A DNA stretch of 64,000 nt. Origin: Syngnathus acus (lineage: Eukaryota > Chordata > Actinopteri > Syngnathiformes > Syngnathidae). Of this stretch, positions 12,701 through 27,700 are shown piece by piece. Below the pieces are notes generated by a model. It did not search any database and had not been told where the DNA came from. It worked only from the letters and a program-made list of their open reading frames with translations. The translations under genes and the position numbers were made by a program. The stretch is taken from the NCBI RefSeq assembly GCF_901709675.1, contig NC_051091.1, positions 4,870,967 through 4,934,966 on the forward strand. The letters are read 5' to 3'. The number at the start of each line of letters is the position of its first letter. Position 1 is the first letter of the stretch.

Positions 12701-15700
12701 ACTCCCTTCTAACAATACTCACAAATGCATTAGAGTTCTCCTTTCCTTTAACTTCTAGTCGTAAAAATAACTCTAAGGGGAAACCATGGATAACGGATGA
12801 ACTAAAAAAATCTTCACGTAAAAAAAATAAACTATATAGAAAATCTATTGCAAATCCCATCCCTATAAATATAGAAACATACAAGAAATATAAAAACAGA
12901 TTTACAGCTTTACTAAGGAAAACCAAACAAACTTACTATGCTGATAAATTTACACAAGCCTCCGGTGACATCAAAACAACGTGGAATCTTATCAACCATT
13001 TATTACATCGCAAGAAATCAAAAACATCGACCCCAAATGAGATGCTGGGGAAGAATAGAGCTCATTCAAACCCAATAGATATTTCTAATGGTTTCAATGA
13101 TTTCTTTGTAAATGTTGGCGCTACCTTGGCATCTAGCTTCTCAACCTCTGATACAAGCCCCTGTTGCCTTATTAAAGGGCAGTTTCCTTCACTCTCCATT
13201 CTTGACCCTCCTAGTGTTGAGGAAGTTTACAACATCGTCATGAGCTTGAAAAACTCGGCCCCTGGCCATGATGAGATCAGAAGCATACTTATTAAGAAAA
13301 TTATTCATTCAATAATAATTCCACTAACACACATTTTCTCCTTATCTTTAAAATTTGGCATTGTACCCCAAGAATTAAAAATTGCTAAAGTCATTCCTAT
13401 CTTCAAAGCTGGTGAGACTAATGAATATGGTAATTATCGACCTATATCCGTACTTCCTTGCTTCTCCAAGATTCTAGAAAAACTGGTTTACTCAAGATTG
13501 GCAAAGCACCTAGAAACAAACAATATTCTCTATAAACATCAATACGGTTTCCGCAAAAAGTTTTCTACTGAGCATGCACTGCTTCAGCTTGCCAACCACA
13601 TCTCAACGGCTCTTGACAATAAGAAATTCGCTCTTGGTGTCTTTCTAGATTTAAGCAAAGCATTTGATACTGTCGACCATAAGATCCTCATCGCTAAGCT
13701 AGAGAGATATGGAGTGAACGATTCTGCCCTGAAATGGTTCACAAACTATCTCGCCAACAGAGAACAATATGTATATATAAATGGTTGTTCTTCCAACAGA
13801 TCTAAAATACTATTTGGGGTCCCGCAGGGCTCAATATTGGGTCCTCTATTATTTTTGGTGTACATAAATGATTTTTCCATGTCTTGTTCAAATTTTCTTC
13901 CTTTGTTATTTGCGGATGATACCAATCTCATTGCCACCCACGAGGATTTTAATTTCCTCATTGCACGTGTGAATACTGAGTTGCACGCTGTTACAAAATG
14001 GTTCAAAATAAATAAGTTGTCACTCAATATAAACAAATGTAACTTCATGATCTTCTGCAATATAAATAAATCTTACCCCAAAGAACAGGCCAAAATTTAC
14101 ATAAATAATAACGAAATCCATCAAGTTACTAGCACTAAATTCCTAGGAGTTATAGTAGATAAACACTTAAACTGGTCTGAACACATTGATTTGGTTTGCA
14201 AAAGATCCATGAAAACGCTAGGTATCTTACGAAAAGTTTGTCCCTTGGTCCATCCGTCTGCTCATCTCACTCTGTATTATAGTTTCCTCTTTCCTTTACT
14301 CAATTACTGCAACATAGTCTGGGCAGCTACATATCCAACATACCTCAGCAAATTACTCATCATACAAAAGAAGTTCCTAAAAATGATCTCTTTTTCAAAT
14401 AGATATGAACCATCGGCACCATTGTTTAGAAACTATTCATTACTGCCAATTGATAAAGTAAATATTCATCAAACCTGTCTACTCACCCATAAATATATAT
14501 ACAGGAAACACTGTCTTCCAGCCACTTTTCATAATTTCTTCGCATTTGTATCGGAATTACATTCTTATCCTACAAGACAGGGGGACAATCTCCACCCACC
14601 GTCCTGTCGAACATCACGCCATCAATACAATATCCATTTTAGAGGGCCCTCACTCTGGAATGAGCTACCAATCCATATTCGATCCATATCTTCACAGGTT
14701 GCTTTTAGAAAGCACCTGAAACACCACCTTCTCCACTCATGATCCTACCAGTCCAAAATTACTCCACCGCACTCAGCTGATCCATACTAAGAACATCAAC
14801 TTAAACCACTATTTATACCCTGATTCTTCCTTGTTTTGTTATTTTCTGTTTGCTGTTCTTCTGCTTCCGCTCAGCTATTTTCTTACCTGGTGTTTTTTGA
14901 TTGTTTCAACATCACTAAAGTGTCAAATTTTGTTTCTCTTGTTTCTCATTTTGTATAGTGTATTTGTTTATGTATGTATACGTTCACTTTCGTATATATG
15001 CATATATAAATATGACGATTTAATATTTAGCTAGTTATGCTTGTGTTTATTCATTGATGTTTATTCATTTATATATATATATATATATATTATTATTAAT
15101 TTTTTTCTTTCTTAAACACTTGAATAATATTTGATGTCACAGCACTTTGTTTGTTGTGCACTTTGATTATACAGGAGTGGAGCTCCTTACAAGCCCTAGG
15201 CTTCGTCTCCCTCCCTGCACTGTTATTTGTTATAATAATATGTGCTAAACAATAAACTAAACTAAAACTAAACTAAAGTAGCACTCTCACGGGTGCCTCT
15301 CGCTTTCATTCATCGGACCCTCAGGGGACGGCGGGCTTTACTGCAGCGTGCGATGGAGTGAGGAATCACCGTGGTCACGCGGTACCAAATTAGCCTGACC
15401 ATAAGCTTCGGTTTCTGTGAGGCCACAAGCTTTTGTGTTCTTAATTAAATCGTCGTGCTTGATGACCTGTGTGTGGTCAAAGAGCCATTATTGAGAACTC
15501 CGCAAAAGAATTACTGGAGTAGATAACCCTATGGCAATGTTTATGTCCTGAACGCCCGTTCTCTTTCAGTTTTTTTTTTATTCTGCAATGAATGCTATCT
15601 TGACTACAATCTTTTATCGCTGTTGGACTGTGGAGAGAAATGGACAGCGTGGAAAAAATTGCGTTTCTCATCAAGATTAACAGCCCACTTATTTGGAAAT

Positions 15701-18700
15701 TGTTTTTAATATGGGCATAAATTGCAACATTTGGATTTTTACGATGCATTCGTTGCAAAGAGAGTGCACATGAGTCACTTTATTCTATTATATGACAAAA
15801 TATATGCAAATGTATTTGTTAAATTCAAGAAGACCCCAACAAAATGCATTGTACACTCACAGAGGAGAAATAAAAGGTTTCAGCAGTCACACGAAACAAA
15901 TTGCCTCATAGCACTGCGGACAAAGCCATCTCCAAAGTATTTCCAAATGTAGTCACAAAAAATATTGCTATGACTTCATCAGCTTAATTAAATAGTCGTG
16001 TTAGGACGATGTGTGAAAGTTACTAATGATGCAACCAACGTGAGCCAAGCTTTTGCGTGTGTGTGTGCGTGCGTGTAAAGTGTGTAAAGTGTGCTTGTGC
16101 TTTGTCAAAGATGGCACCCCATGCTGAGAAGGCACTCTTATGTAGCCAATTAGCAGCTTGGAAACAAATGAGCAGTAAACAACATTTTGGCAAAGAAAGT
16201 GCACGATATGTGATTGTATTCAACTGTGAGCCCATTCATTGTCCCCAAATGTCAGTTTTCATCAGTTCCACTTAACAAAGCAAATGTGGAGTTGCATCTT
16301 ATGCGCAGTTAATTTTTGGAATGGAATTATCTGTGTAGCAGAAACCGTTTGGCTGCTCTGGCCGTCGTGACCTGTGTTACGTTACGGGATGAAAGTGTTC
16401 CCTTATGTGTATTGTTGGACCTACTGGGTGGCGGCTCCGCAGTGAGGCGGTGGACAGGGTGTGTCTTTGGCAGGCCCCGTGGCAGGCATTCTTAAGTCAT
16501 TGCCAGGTCATCCCCGGGGAGGAAACGCCCAGCCTAGAGCCTGTTTACAGGAAATGCAGCACATGGGGAGAGGGATGGAGACATGATAGATGTCCAAGAA
16601 GGTTGTCACCATGGGGTGGTCGCATGGAACCTTGCAGACTCGGTCTGCTTTTTTAGTGCTGGAGTTTTAAGGGCAAGTTATGACTCCATAATCTTTGGCA
16701 CAAACATTTACCTGTTATGTAACAGGTAGCTCGAGCAGAAGTGTGTCTTATTAGAACATCATGCGCTAGCACATTAGAAGCACGAGTGCTTCGGGCAACG
16801 CACAATCGTTATAAAAAGCGGAAAGCAATTTGAAAGTAAAGCATTCACTTCTCACAATTCCCCCATCAGTATTGCTTTTGTTGCCTGGAGAGGCGGGAAA
16901 ACCTTTTCGCTATTTTCTGTAATAGCGCCATTAGAAGTTGGAGGACACTTTTGCGATTGGGACTACTATATAATTGAATTCAACTGAATTACATATTGTC
17001 GTCAAGTAATTTAAATATAGGTCTTATTTTCCAGAAAAGCATTTAGTCCTTTAAATTTGACACAGTAGATTTACTTTGTTGTGTTATAAAAGACAATCTG
17101 CTAGCATACTAACGATCCTGTTAAAGGGATTTCTATGTTCCAACATGGAGGCTATGTCTTGAGGAAATGGGTTGGTTGCCTGAAGGAATCATTAGAACTC
17201 CTGAGAGATGTTTAAATGTATTTTTTTATACCTTTTGATTGTTAACCATTTATTTTTTAAATTTCTCTACGCCTGAAGTAATCGTGCTTCTCAATAATTT
17301 CTCATCATCATTATCTTGGTTGATTTTGTTTACGATCGCAGAACCCTGGCAAAGTGCTTCTATTATATATTTGAAGGCAACATCACCCTGGAGACCAAAG
17401 AGTTTTATCTTCATTGAGGTCCACCATGAGTAATAGCCCACCAAATGGAGTGTGTCTGTGTCGGACTAATAAATTCAAATGTACTCGAGTACACAAAATG
17501 ATGTGACGTACACAGCGGAGCTTTAAAAGACAGCGGGTTCTATTCATTATCAGGCCACAAACTTGTAATAAATGAGACAAGAATGCCAAGTTGATTGGAA
17601 GAGCCGCTCTCATGTGGCGTCATTATTCGAAACAACTCTCACTCAGTATGAGGCGGTGCCGTTTTTTTTTTACCCACCGTAATCAAATACAATATATTGA
17701 GAAGACATTTTGAAAAATATCACATTGTCATTTTTCTGGTACCTTCTGGTTGCTGCTTTTAGATCATCATCTTCGTAAGGGGAGTATATTCAAACACACT
17801 AAGTGAGTGTTAATGGTTTTTCATAAATGACTCCAGGTAGCATTTAAGGGATTACGAGAGAACTGACCTAGAGTGTGACCCTCCGGAGCCCTTCTCCACC
17901 GCACTGAAGGATTATCGCTGTACGTACATAACACTGTCGGCGATAAAAGGATGAATTGGGGAAGGGAGGGATTAAAATGTGCCACTGTGCTGCATATGAG
18001 GAATGGAAATACTCAGCTAACACCATCCGGCATCCATTTTCTGTACAGCTTATCCTCACAAAGGTCGCAGGTGTGCTGGAACCTGTCCCAGTTGATTTAA
18101 GGCGAAAGGTGGAAAAGTCCCCATCCAGTTTTAGACGACTATTTTCACTCATAATCACACTTTAGGACATTTTAGAGTCTTGGTAACGTTTTCGCCATGT
18201 GGGAAGAAGATTCTTAACCCTCACAAGCAAGAACAACTCCGCACCGGATTGGCTATCATGATGTTCTCCCTTGGTCTTGCAGTGCCTACACAGAACCTTT
18301 CCCGCTGAGCTCAGTCTCTGCTGGGTCAGCTGAGGAGGACCATGGACGTACCTCGGAAGAGGAAGAAGGGACTGCTGAGCAAAACCTTGATCGACAGGTA
18401 AGTTATGGCACAAAACCAAAAAAAATTATACCGCACTTTAATCTGCCTGTTTAATCCTCTGGTCTGCAGTTTGGCAATTGATAGCACAAAATGGACATTA
18501 GATGCTACAAGGAATAATTATATTGAATTGAAATTGTTTTCAAAGTGCCCCTGTTCCGAAAGCATAACGGAGAAAAAGTACAGTGACCCTCTAAATGGTT
18601 TGAATGTGTTGAGGCCTTTTGATTAGCCTATAAATCATTGCCATTGCTCATCCATAATGCATCAGTGTTTAAAAGTGCCATCTTTGAGAGGGCCCTCATG

Positions 18701-21700
18701 CTGCACTTAAATGAAATAATCAGTCTCATTCTGACAGCAGATAAGAAAAAAAAACCTACAGATTTTTTTTTTATAAGTCCCCTTGGTTGCTGTATAGCCG
18801 CCGCCGTTAATGCTTGAGAGCAATAAGTGCACTTTGAACATTAGCTGCGCTCATTCACCTGTCACCGCTCTCACGTAGACCGATGGGCGATCCCGAGCGT
18901 TCTATGTCGCCAAGGAGCTCGTCGATTCGGAACGACTGTGAGTATCGCCGTGGTGTCATCACACTCGAAAGCACGCATCCTAAAGGTGTTTTCTTTTCCC
19001 GGCTGCCTGCTGTAATGTCACCCACGTGTAAACTAATCCATCAGGCTGCATGCAGAGCTGCAATCTCATCCTCGCTCTGTTTTCCTTTTAACTAATCATC
19101 TAATGTGGGTTCGCCGTCATACATAATGTATACGTCTACCTCCAGATAGAAGAACTTTGTGTAACTACTGAGAGACAAGCAAGCTCTGAATATTCATCCC
19201 CATTGAATTTCTGAGGAAGATTCAATTTCTCATTTCATTTTGTCTTTTCTGTCTTTTTGCAGACATGTCCGTGCCCTCAAGTACCTTCAAGAGGTAAAAA
19301 CCCCCTCCTCTTCCACTTTCTTGAAAACCCGCTGATAACATTTTATCATCCGAGTCTACTCCCCTGGCCTCTGTCTGCGTCCCCTCGCCCCTCCCCTGCC
19401 GTAAAGCTTTGCTGAGGTTTATCAATGTTGTTGCAGTGAGATCTACTTCCTGGTTCTGACAAAGTTAACATGTAGTCAGTTGTAAAGCGATGCAGGCGCC
19501 TTCTGGTATTGTCCTTTTATCTTTACTTACCTGATAGACAAAATCGGAGGGGCAACTCGCCACAGCACTTAAAGCTGAAGTATGCGGATTTCAAAAAGCT
19601 ACAATAAGATTTGAACATCATCTCACTTCAATGCCCCGCCCCCTCGAAGAAACGCCCCCAGCTCACAAACACGCATGCATAAATTGCATTCATGATGGAG
19701 TATTGCTAAAAATGAAACGTGACATTGAACTCAGGGGAGGCCTGCCGTATTTTAACCTTGAACGAGGTTACCGTGAATCTCTTATGCATGCACCTGCACA
19801 GCGATTTATCCGACAGTATGAAAGATGAAGTATCATTTGGTGACTATAAGAATGCAAATATTATGCAAGAAATTCAATCTAACAGAAATATGGCAATGCT
19901 AGATAGAAACTGCTGCTTTTACATTATTCCAAAATTCTGAAAGCTCCCCTGACGTGATCAGACATTGACGACATTTATTGAAGGTCCCCGAATGCATTAT
20001 TCTGTAACATTGTGAAGTCTTGTAATTTTTCTAAAAAGTGTGCCGGTGTGGTTATATACCAACAATTGAAGTGCATAAAATGGAGTCATTTAACTTGGAA
20101 GCATTACAGTGGCTTGTTTTTTTGGGTGAGGGTGTGTGTGTTGCTTGAGAGTTATATGAGCTATTGTTCCATTGTCTGATAAGGAATAACAAGAACACAA
20201 AGAATTTCCAGGGCCTGTGCTGGGAGGCTGTGCTCCTCTTTTAAAGGACTTTTCGCACAACCGCTTCAACATATAAGGCTCGCTATTTTTGTATTTGTAA
20301 CCTTTGACCTCTGGACAAATTCTACGGCAGCTAAGCGTGACTGGCCGCTCGAGAAGCGGCTCATGTTGCTTCTTGACCTGCCTTACGTGATGAAAATTGA
20401 CTATGTGGCTGATCTTGTCTGAGGCAGATGCGATGAATGCTAACTGGAATGAAATACCAGCACGTGATCCCATGACTAACTTGAACATCCTTGATTCACT
20501 TCATGTCTGGACTTTAAACTACAAGTGATTGGCTCCAGAGGTCCAGTGGACTGTCAGTGCTCTGGCACCAAGGCCATTACGCAACAACACCTGCTGGTGT
20601 GTCCCATGCAGACAGTTCCTCACTTCCTGAATGCTTGGACAGAGCCCAAAATGAAGAGAGGGAGGGAGGGCAGCAGGAAGGATGTTTAGGAAGACCTGAC
20701 CTTCGTGCCTTTTCACATTCTTTAACATTCACTGGACACAACATTGGGTAGTCAAGCTATATTATGCTAGTTTCGACCTAATCTTCAGACATTTTATTTA
20801 TTTTCTTATTTGAAAATGTTCCAGGTGTACCTCATGTTTTGGAAAGTGGACACACTTCCTTTCTCACTCTCTCCCCCTTTTTTCTGTCTAATGCCTTCCA
20901 ACCTACTAGTAATCTTTCTCTAATCAACTTATTTTATGCCTTTTTTTATCTTGTGAAGGACTTCAGGCCAGCAGTGGCCGAAACCGTGGCCGAGGACGGG
21001 GGTCCGCTTCTGGACCATCAGACGTTGGAGGAGATATTAGGTGTTCTTCCGCAGGTCTTAACTCTCCACAGTGACATTCTCACTGAGCTGGAGGAGCATA
21101 TTGATCATTGGTACGTATCACCATCGACATTACCAAAAGCACTTAATTCTTTTTTTTTTTAGAGAGATTCTATCATGCTCTTGTGTCTAGGGAGGAAGGC
21201 CAGAAAGTGGCGGATGTGATCCTATCTCGTCGTGAAGACTTCAAGGTGTTTGATACTTTCATCTCTGAGTACGATCGCAGCATGTCTCTACTGGAGGCAA
21301 GCTGCAAGGTCAACCCAGCCTTTGCCAGCACTGTCAAGAAATTTGAGGTAAATTGTCCAAGATTCAAACCCGGAACCCGCCATTGTGAGGCCCATGTTGA
21401 CCGTGCTCTTTAAAACTCAATTTCCATATTTGTGAAAGGACACCTCGCTTTCATCCGTCCACCTGCTATCTTCCTTTGCACTCATCCAACAGACTTGACC
21501 TTAAATTTCTTTTCTGTCTGCCTTTCTCTATGGACTGACATTTCCTCTGTCTTGATCACAGTTTCTAAATCTTTTCTTTTTATCTATGTCTTTATTCTTA
21601 AAGAATCAAGCAGCAAAGGTTTGGATGAAAGGAGTAATCAGCTTGACAGTATTCTATATATTTTCTTCATTCACTTCTTCAGAGCATTTGGAAAGTAAAT

Positions 21701-24700
21701 GTGCACAACATTGTCAATGGAAACATTGACAGCGTTTAATAAAACGGCAGGATATTAAGATAAGGAGAAAAGATAAGCACATGAGATTCTCATTTCCATG
21801 CAGCTGTTTGCTGGCCTGCAGAATAACGTCCCTGTTTAGAGCGAGCGAACGGCATTCAGCTATTGGCGTTACTACCTCCACGTACGTAGATTTACGAGAT
21901 GTTTGTTGACACAGCGGTTCCAAGTCGTTCGAGTTTGGTAAAAAGGAGTGGACAATGCACCAACTGTTTGCACTCATGAATATTTAACAGCAGCTGCACT
22001 TTCCCGGGAAAAAAAAAGAAAAAAACTTTCTTAAAGCTAGACGAGCTAATCTACATAATAAGTAGGGTGAACTGAACATTTGGAAAATATTGTCAGTGTC
22101 GATCCTTGGCATATTTTCAACACCTGGTCCATGTTTGTCATTCAAGGCCTTGTCTATTAATCAGCTCCATAAAAGTTGGGCCACTTTTTGCCTCATTGGC
22201 GCCTACAGAGAAGCACGAATGCATGAAAAGATATTGTCTGATCAAAGGAGGCTTTATTTTTTATTGCTGTGAGAGATGTCCCGTGCTTGACAGCAGGCAT
22301 GTTTTACAGCACACTTGCCAGCACATATGCACATTCTGTATTTTCCCTCATTGGACATTTTTGTGCATCCACCTTGTGAGGTAGTTTTGTTTTGTGGGGG
22401 GAAAAAAAAAAGTGATGGATGCTCTGCTGTGTCAGACGAGCCTTGGGACGAGCGTAGAGAGTGTGACCCTTCCATAATGAGAGAGAAGGAGCGTCGAGGG
22501 AGAGCAAGGCATGGGTGAAGAGACAACGTTCAATTGTCAATTTTGCTGAATGTTGTTTTTTCATGCATGGCAATAGTGTTCATTATTATTGCGCCGCTTT
22601 TGATCTACTTTGCAAAGTATGTTGGTTGATGTAAAGTCCCGGAGTAGAAGTGTTTGGTAATATCATTGCGGATGTGGTGACAATGATGAAGTATCCAGAG
22701 AGCCTGATCAGATCACAGCAAGCTCTTACAAGATTAGTGCCTCCTCCCCACAGCTCGGACCTTGTTTGCCGCAGCATCTATAAACATTGGCCACCACGGG
22801 GCGATGCCATTGTAATGGATTTGGTGAAGCTGCTTTTATGAATCTATTTTTAGATGGCCACAGCCTGCGTGGCCTGTTTTGTCGTGCGCAAGAAGGTCAA
22901 GGTGGCGAGAGAGCGCTCTGCAGCAGGTGGAATTGAGTGAATGCCTCGCTAGGCAAGCTAGCTGGGCAATGAGGCAGACAGAAAGTAATTAGAGGAGCAG
23001 AGTGCTTTACAACTCCCCAATTAGATCGGTTTTGTGTGTGCGGACAGCAAATCAGCTGGCCGTGAAAGAGACTTAAAAGGTAGGTTTGTTTGCACGGGTG
23101 TCTGGATCACAGCGTGAAGCATCGCTCTTCTTCTTCGGCGGCTCACAAGCCCAAACAAGCAAAACGCTAATTATCATCGCTGGCACGCATCGGGCGAATT
23201 ACTTCCTGTGAAGAAGTGTCAATTGGATGACAATTTACATGCAACACTTGAGGAGAGCAGATGCGTCGTGGAAAGTGGGTTAACCAATCGGAATTGTTGT
23301 ACTCCCAGTGTGGTGGTCAGGAAAGAAAGGGGAGGGGGAGAGCAAAGACAGAAAGGGACTTTTTTGACATTGATGACTTGTATGGAGAGAAATCGTGCAT
23401 GTGTGTGTGTGGCGGGGGGGTTTCTACCCCTTAGGGTGTAAATACCTGTCAGAGACAATTAGACTGATTGATTTTCCAATACTCTCTTGATTGTGTGCTT
23501 TTTCGCCACCCTTTCTCCTGCAAATGAGTCATCAGAGAAAAGGAATGGGATTTTATTTTCTTATCTCATGGAAAGATGTGAAGGTCACCTTGGTTAACAC
23601 AATTGCCTCGGTTACTTCTGACCTTGCCTTGCATTACGCTGGAGAGATGTGAAAGAGATGTATTTTCCTTTTCCATTTTCTTTTTCAAAAATCTATAAAA
23701 CTCATGTGATTCAAAAATTCATATTATTTTATTTGAATGTTGCAGAGGAAAAGTCCCGAGGATGCTGAAGTGCCACTGAAGCATCAACTGCTGCAGGTCA
23801 TCGTGAGAGTGCTGCAATATCGCATGCTACTGACAGGTAACACACAAACACGGCCAAGTTTCAAGGAGATACACACTATTCGGATGGTAATTACATCATG
23901 ACATTGTGTTTGACTCCATCCACAGATTACCTAAACAACCTCTCACCTGATTCTAAAGAATATGAGGACACACAAGGTAAACCAGTGAAATCAAGATGGT
24001 TTCATTTTTCTGGTTTGCATCTTATGTTCATTCTATTTATTTTTCTGTTTGTGTTGCAGCTGCCTTGGTGATTGTGTCAGAAGTGGCGGACCAAGCCAAT
24101 GATAATCTAAAACAGGGGGTAAGATACATGGAAGCAAAATATGTGTTGATTGAAGTTGTCGTTAAAAAAAAAAACATTTTTATGGGCATCCACCAAAAAC
24201 AATTTTTAGTACTAGAAGTGGATTTCTCCATTTTGAGCTCATGCAAAAATCCCAGGTGTGTCTTTGTAAAAGGGATCTTTGTTTAATTGGACAAGATTTA
24301 CAGCCTCCTTCAAATACGAGTTTTTTATGGAGATAATTCAAAATCCTCCCCTCGTCGCGTCTCGGTGACTTCTCACTGTCAAGATCGCCGTGTTCCTGGC
24401 GCTGGCTCGCCTGCTGTGTTTATCTCACAGCACTATCACTCGCGCAGACGGAGGCTGACAGACAATGTAAACACAAACTCCCACTATCTCTGCACCTCAC
24501 GATTCAGTCTTGCCTATCACATCCCTTCCCGCCAACCTCTCGTTCATTCACAAACAAACAAGGGTAGTTTCATTCTATTCACGCGCCATCTCGTTTCTCA
24601 CTCCAATGTCCCAGGAGAACTTGCTGCGTATGGTCCACATCGAATACAGCATGAAAGGCAAGAGGGACCTTCTCAAGGCTGGCAGGGTGAGCAAATTCCA

Positions 24701-27700
24701 GCCGTGCATCTGGCCATGTTTACTATCAGAACCCAAAAGCCAAGTTGGTTAACAATGTTTTTCTTGGCAGATGTTTGTCAAAGAGGGAACGCTCATGAAG
24801 GTCGCGAGAAAAAGCCGACAGCCAAGACATCTTTTTCTGGTAAATCTTTTTAATTTATCTAAACACAAAGGTTAATTTTCTTCGCTCTTTGCTAAATGCA
24901 AGTGCTGTGGTTCCAGCCTGGCTCGACTCAAATCCAGCTAATCAACACCTCATCTCAATTGTGTAAAGACAATTTGCAGTTTTATGGAGAATTACACTAT
25001 TTCCTGACAGCGTGCAATGCATCTTTGTCCGCAGGTTGCTTGGCAACTACACACAGAAGCTTTTAACAAGATGCAGTGTGTTAATTAGTGAGATTTAGCG
25101 GCGTTGTGATCAGGCCAAGTGAGGCTAGCTGTTTTCCTCAGTTCCGATTCAAGTTATTATTGTTGTGGTGAAAGGGGTTAACAGCATACAGTAAATATTG
25201 AACAGATCTTTTCAAGTTGGCATCGTCTCATGAAACTCTAAAATTGTGTTTTGTCTCCAGAGCTTCCCATTCCAAATTCTTGCTTGGTTTTGGTATTTTC
25301 GCACACCCGTGCAAGCTGTTGCAGTGTAGCGCATATTTAAAAGGGAACTTTGCGCCGTTGTGGGCGTGAATACAGCTGACTTGATTCACAACAAATTGAA
25401 GTGGCTCTTTTCATTCTCTTTAAATGCTTGATAATGGCTTGATAACTGATTGGCTTGAGTCCTCCAGCAGGTGGAAAACCCCAAAGAACGGCAAGAAGAC
25501 CTTGCGAAATGTTTTGTTGTCATTTTGACACCTTAGCGAAGAGCACCTGCTAGCATTAGCCGCAAAAATATTGGTGACTTTGGGGTGGAGGTTATTCTGC
25601 AAACTATGGAAGGGCACATGGCCAAAGTTGTAAAATCTCCACTGGGCACCACACCCACCAGCGTGGGCCTCCCTCTCCACTCTCCTCCCCTCTCAGGACT
25701 TGTTTTCCAGGGCACCGCTTCCTTACAGGATGTTTGGTGTGGGTCACTGGATGCTGGCTTCCTGTGTATTGGGAGGGGACTGACAGCAAAGTGAAGGCCA
25801 GACAGGCTGTAGAATGCAGGGAGGGGAAGGTTGAAGAGTTTGAAGGGGCGTGGGGTGTTAGACAAACACATCCCATGAAATAGACACGTTCACTCTATTG
25901 TTTCATAACTAATTACTTGTGTCTTATGCCAACCTGCACAGACGAACAGTTGACTGTGTCGCAGGAGCAGGCCTTGAGTTTTGATATTTGTGCTCTAAAT
26001 CAGGGGTGTCAAACTCGTTTTTTTCGCGGGCCGCATTGTCGTCATAGCTTCTTTCGGAGGGCCGTGAGAACTGTCAACCTGAATAAATGTATGAGCATTT
26101 CATATTATATACAGTAAAAGCTACAAAACAAACTGACAAATAACTCGTTTTCAAATCAGATGAGTAAAAACTGGTCAAATATTCAAAAAAAAAAGATATT
26201 ATTAAAAGTGAAGACAATTTACAATTCTAGTAATGACACGAATTTGACGCACAATTTGTCTTTGCGGGACACATAAAATGATGTGGCGGGCCGTATCTGG
26301 CCCCCGGGCCTTGACTTTGACACCTGTGCTCTAAATGAACAAGGAATGGATTAAAGGGAGGCAAATGATGCCAAAAGCTCCCAGGGGGAAAGAAGGTGAA
26401 AGATCAATGAGACAGCAGTGATAGATTAGGTGTTTTGGAGCCTTTCTAAAGGAGCAGCTAAGGTGGAGCGAGCGGCCCAGAATTCACAGGTCCGGGTCGG
26501 GATTGGCTATTATGCATGGTCAGCCTGGGCAACATGTTCCCGAGCGTGTTTGTTTGTTGTGCTATAGTGAAGGTGGCCCGTCCCACCCCAGCCTCCTTTG
26601 ACAGCGTAGGGTAAGAATGCTGGGAGAGTGAGGGGAGGCCCAGAACCCAGCGCAGGGTGAAGAATTCCTGGATGCTGTCTTTATAGCCCCAGCGGATGTT
26701 TAGAACGCACGTTAGGTGTGACCAATTATGTCATCTCTTTTTTTCACCGGGGAGGGGGGTGGTGGATGAAATTCCTCTCATGCACAACACAATGGACGCT
26801 TGGTGTGTTCAGGGAATAACAATACTGTGCTCTTCCGTCTAAATAAACGCCTTCATTGCCTTACTTTGCACTTAGTGTTCATGGGAGTCGGGTGCTACTT
26901 AACGCTGGGAAAGGAAATAACTTAATCCATATGAATGAAGCCAGAAATTGCTTGGCACAACAGAAAAAAAACAATCTCCTCTTGAGGTTTTTAAAATATC
27001 TGTATAGCTTTGGCACTATCTTGTGGTAGATATGAGATACTGCAAAGGAGGAAAACACATTGTGATCATCACGATTGTGCATAAGGAACAAAATGTCTTC
27101 TTCTTAGGCTATTTCAACACACTGTGTCTTTTATGTGTGACCAGATGAATGATATCATGCTGTACACCTACCCGCAGCAGGATGGCAAATACAGGGTTAA
27201 GAACACATTATCCCTGTCTGGAATGAAGGTACATTTGTTTTTAATATGCCCACAAAACGTCACGTTAGCGTTGTTGTGTATGATTGTTGACGGGATCTTT
27301 TCTGCAGGTGAGCAAACCTGTTCTTGACAACGTGCTGAACTGCCTTAAGATCGAAATGTCCGATATTACCATCACGCTCTCTGCCAGGTCAATAAAACTC
27401 TCATTTGGAAACGCCCTTTCCTGTAAAACAAAATCGGTTTTGATCGTCGTAATATTTTCATTAAACATTGTCTTTTTTTGCTGTTTTTCAGCTCAGTCGG
27501 AGAGAGGGAGGATTGGTTCCACACGTTGAGTCGAGCCATTGCCGACCACGCTGCGGGGCTCTGTACATTCGGGGGACCCTGTAATGAGGTGAGACTTGAA
27601 GTAAAAGTGCACTTTCTGTTGAGTGAAAAATTCCACCCTGAGTCCTGACAAATTCAATTTCATTGTCAACAGGCCCGTGAGAAGCTGTGGATGGCCTTGG

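Larger units (their letters stand above)
11689..15280 (+). mobile_element. Non-LTR retrotransposon in fgd5 intron 2
   Basis: A LINE inserted in the same orientation as fgd5, between coding exons 2 and 3. It has one open ORF (11689-14742), a 3' UTR of about 500 bp with a TA run at 15070-15091, and a tail of ACTAAA-type repeats at about 15245-15277. The left limit given is the ORF start because I could not fix the 5' end. I found no convincing target duplication next to the tail. Confidence 0.85.

Noticed and set aside
24287-24853. 188-codon + strand frame
   Set aside because: It covers fgd5 exons 24615-24686 and 24771-24839 in the wrong frame and the introns between them. The real frame there encodes the end of DH and start of PH1.
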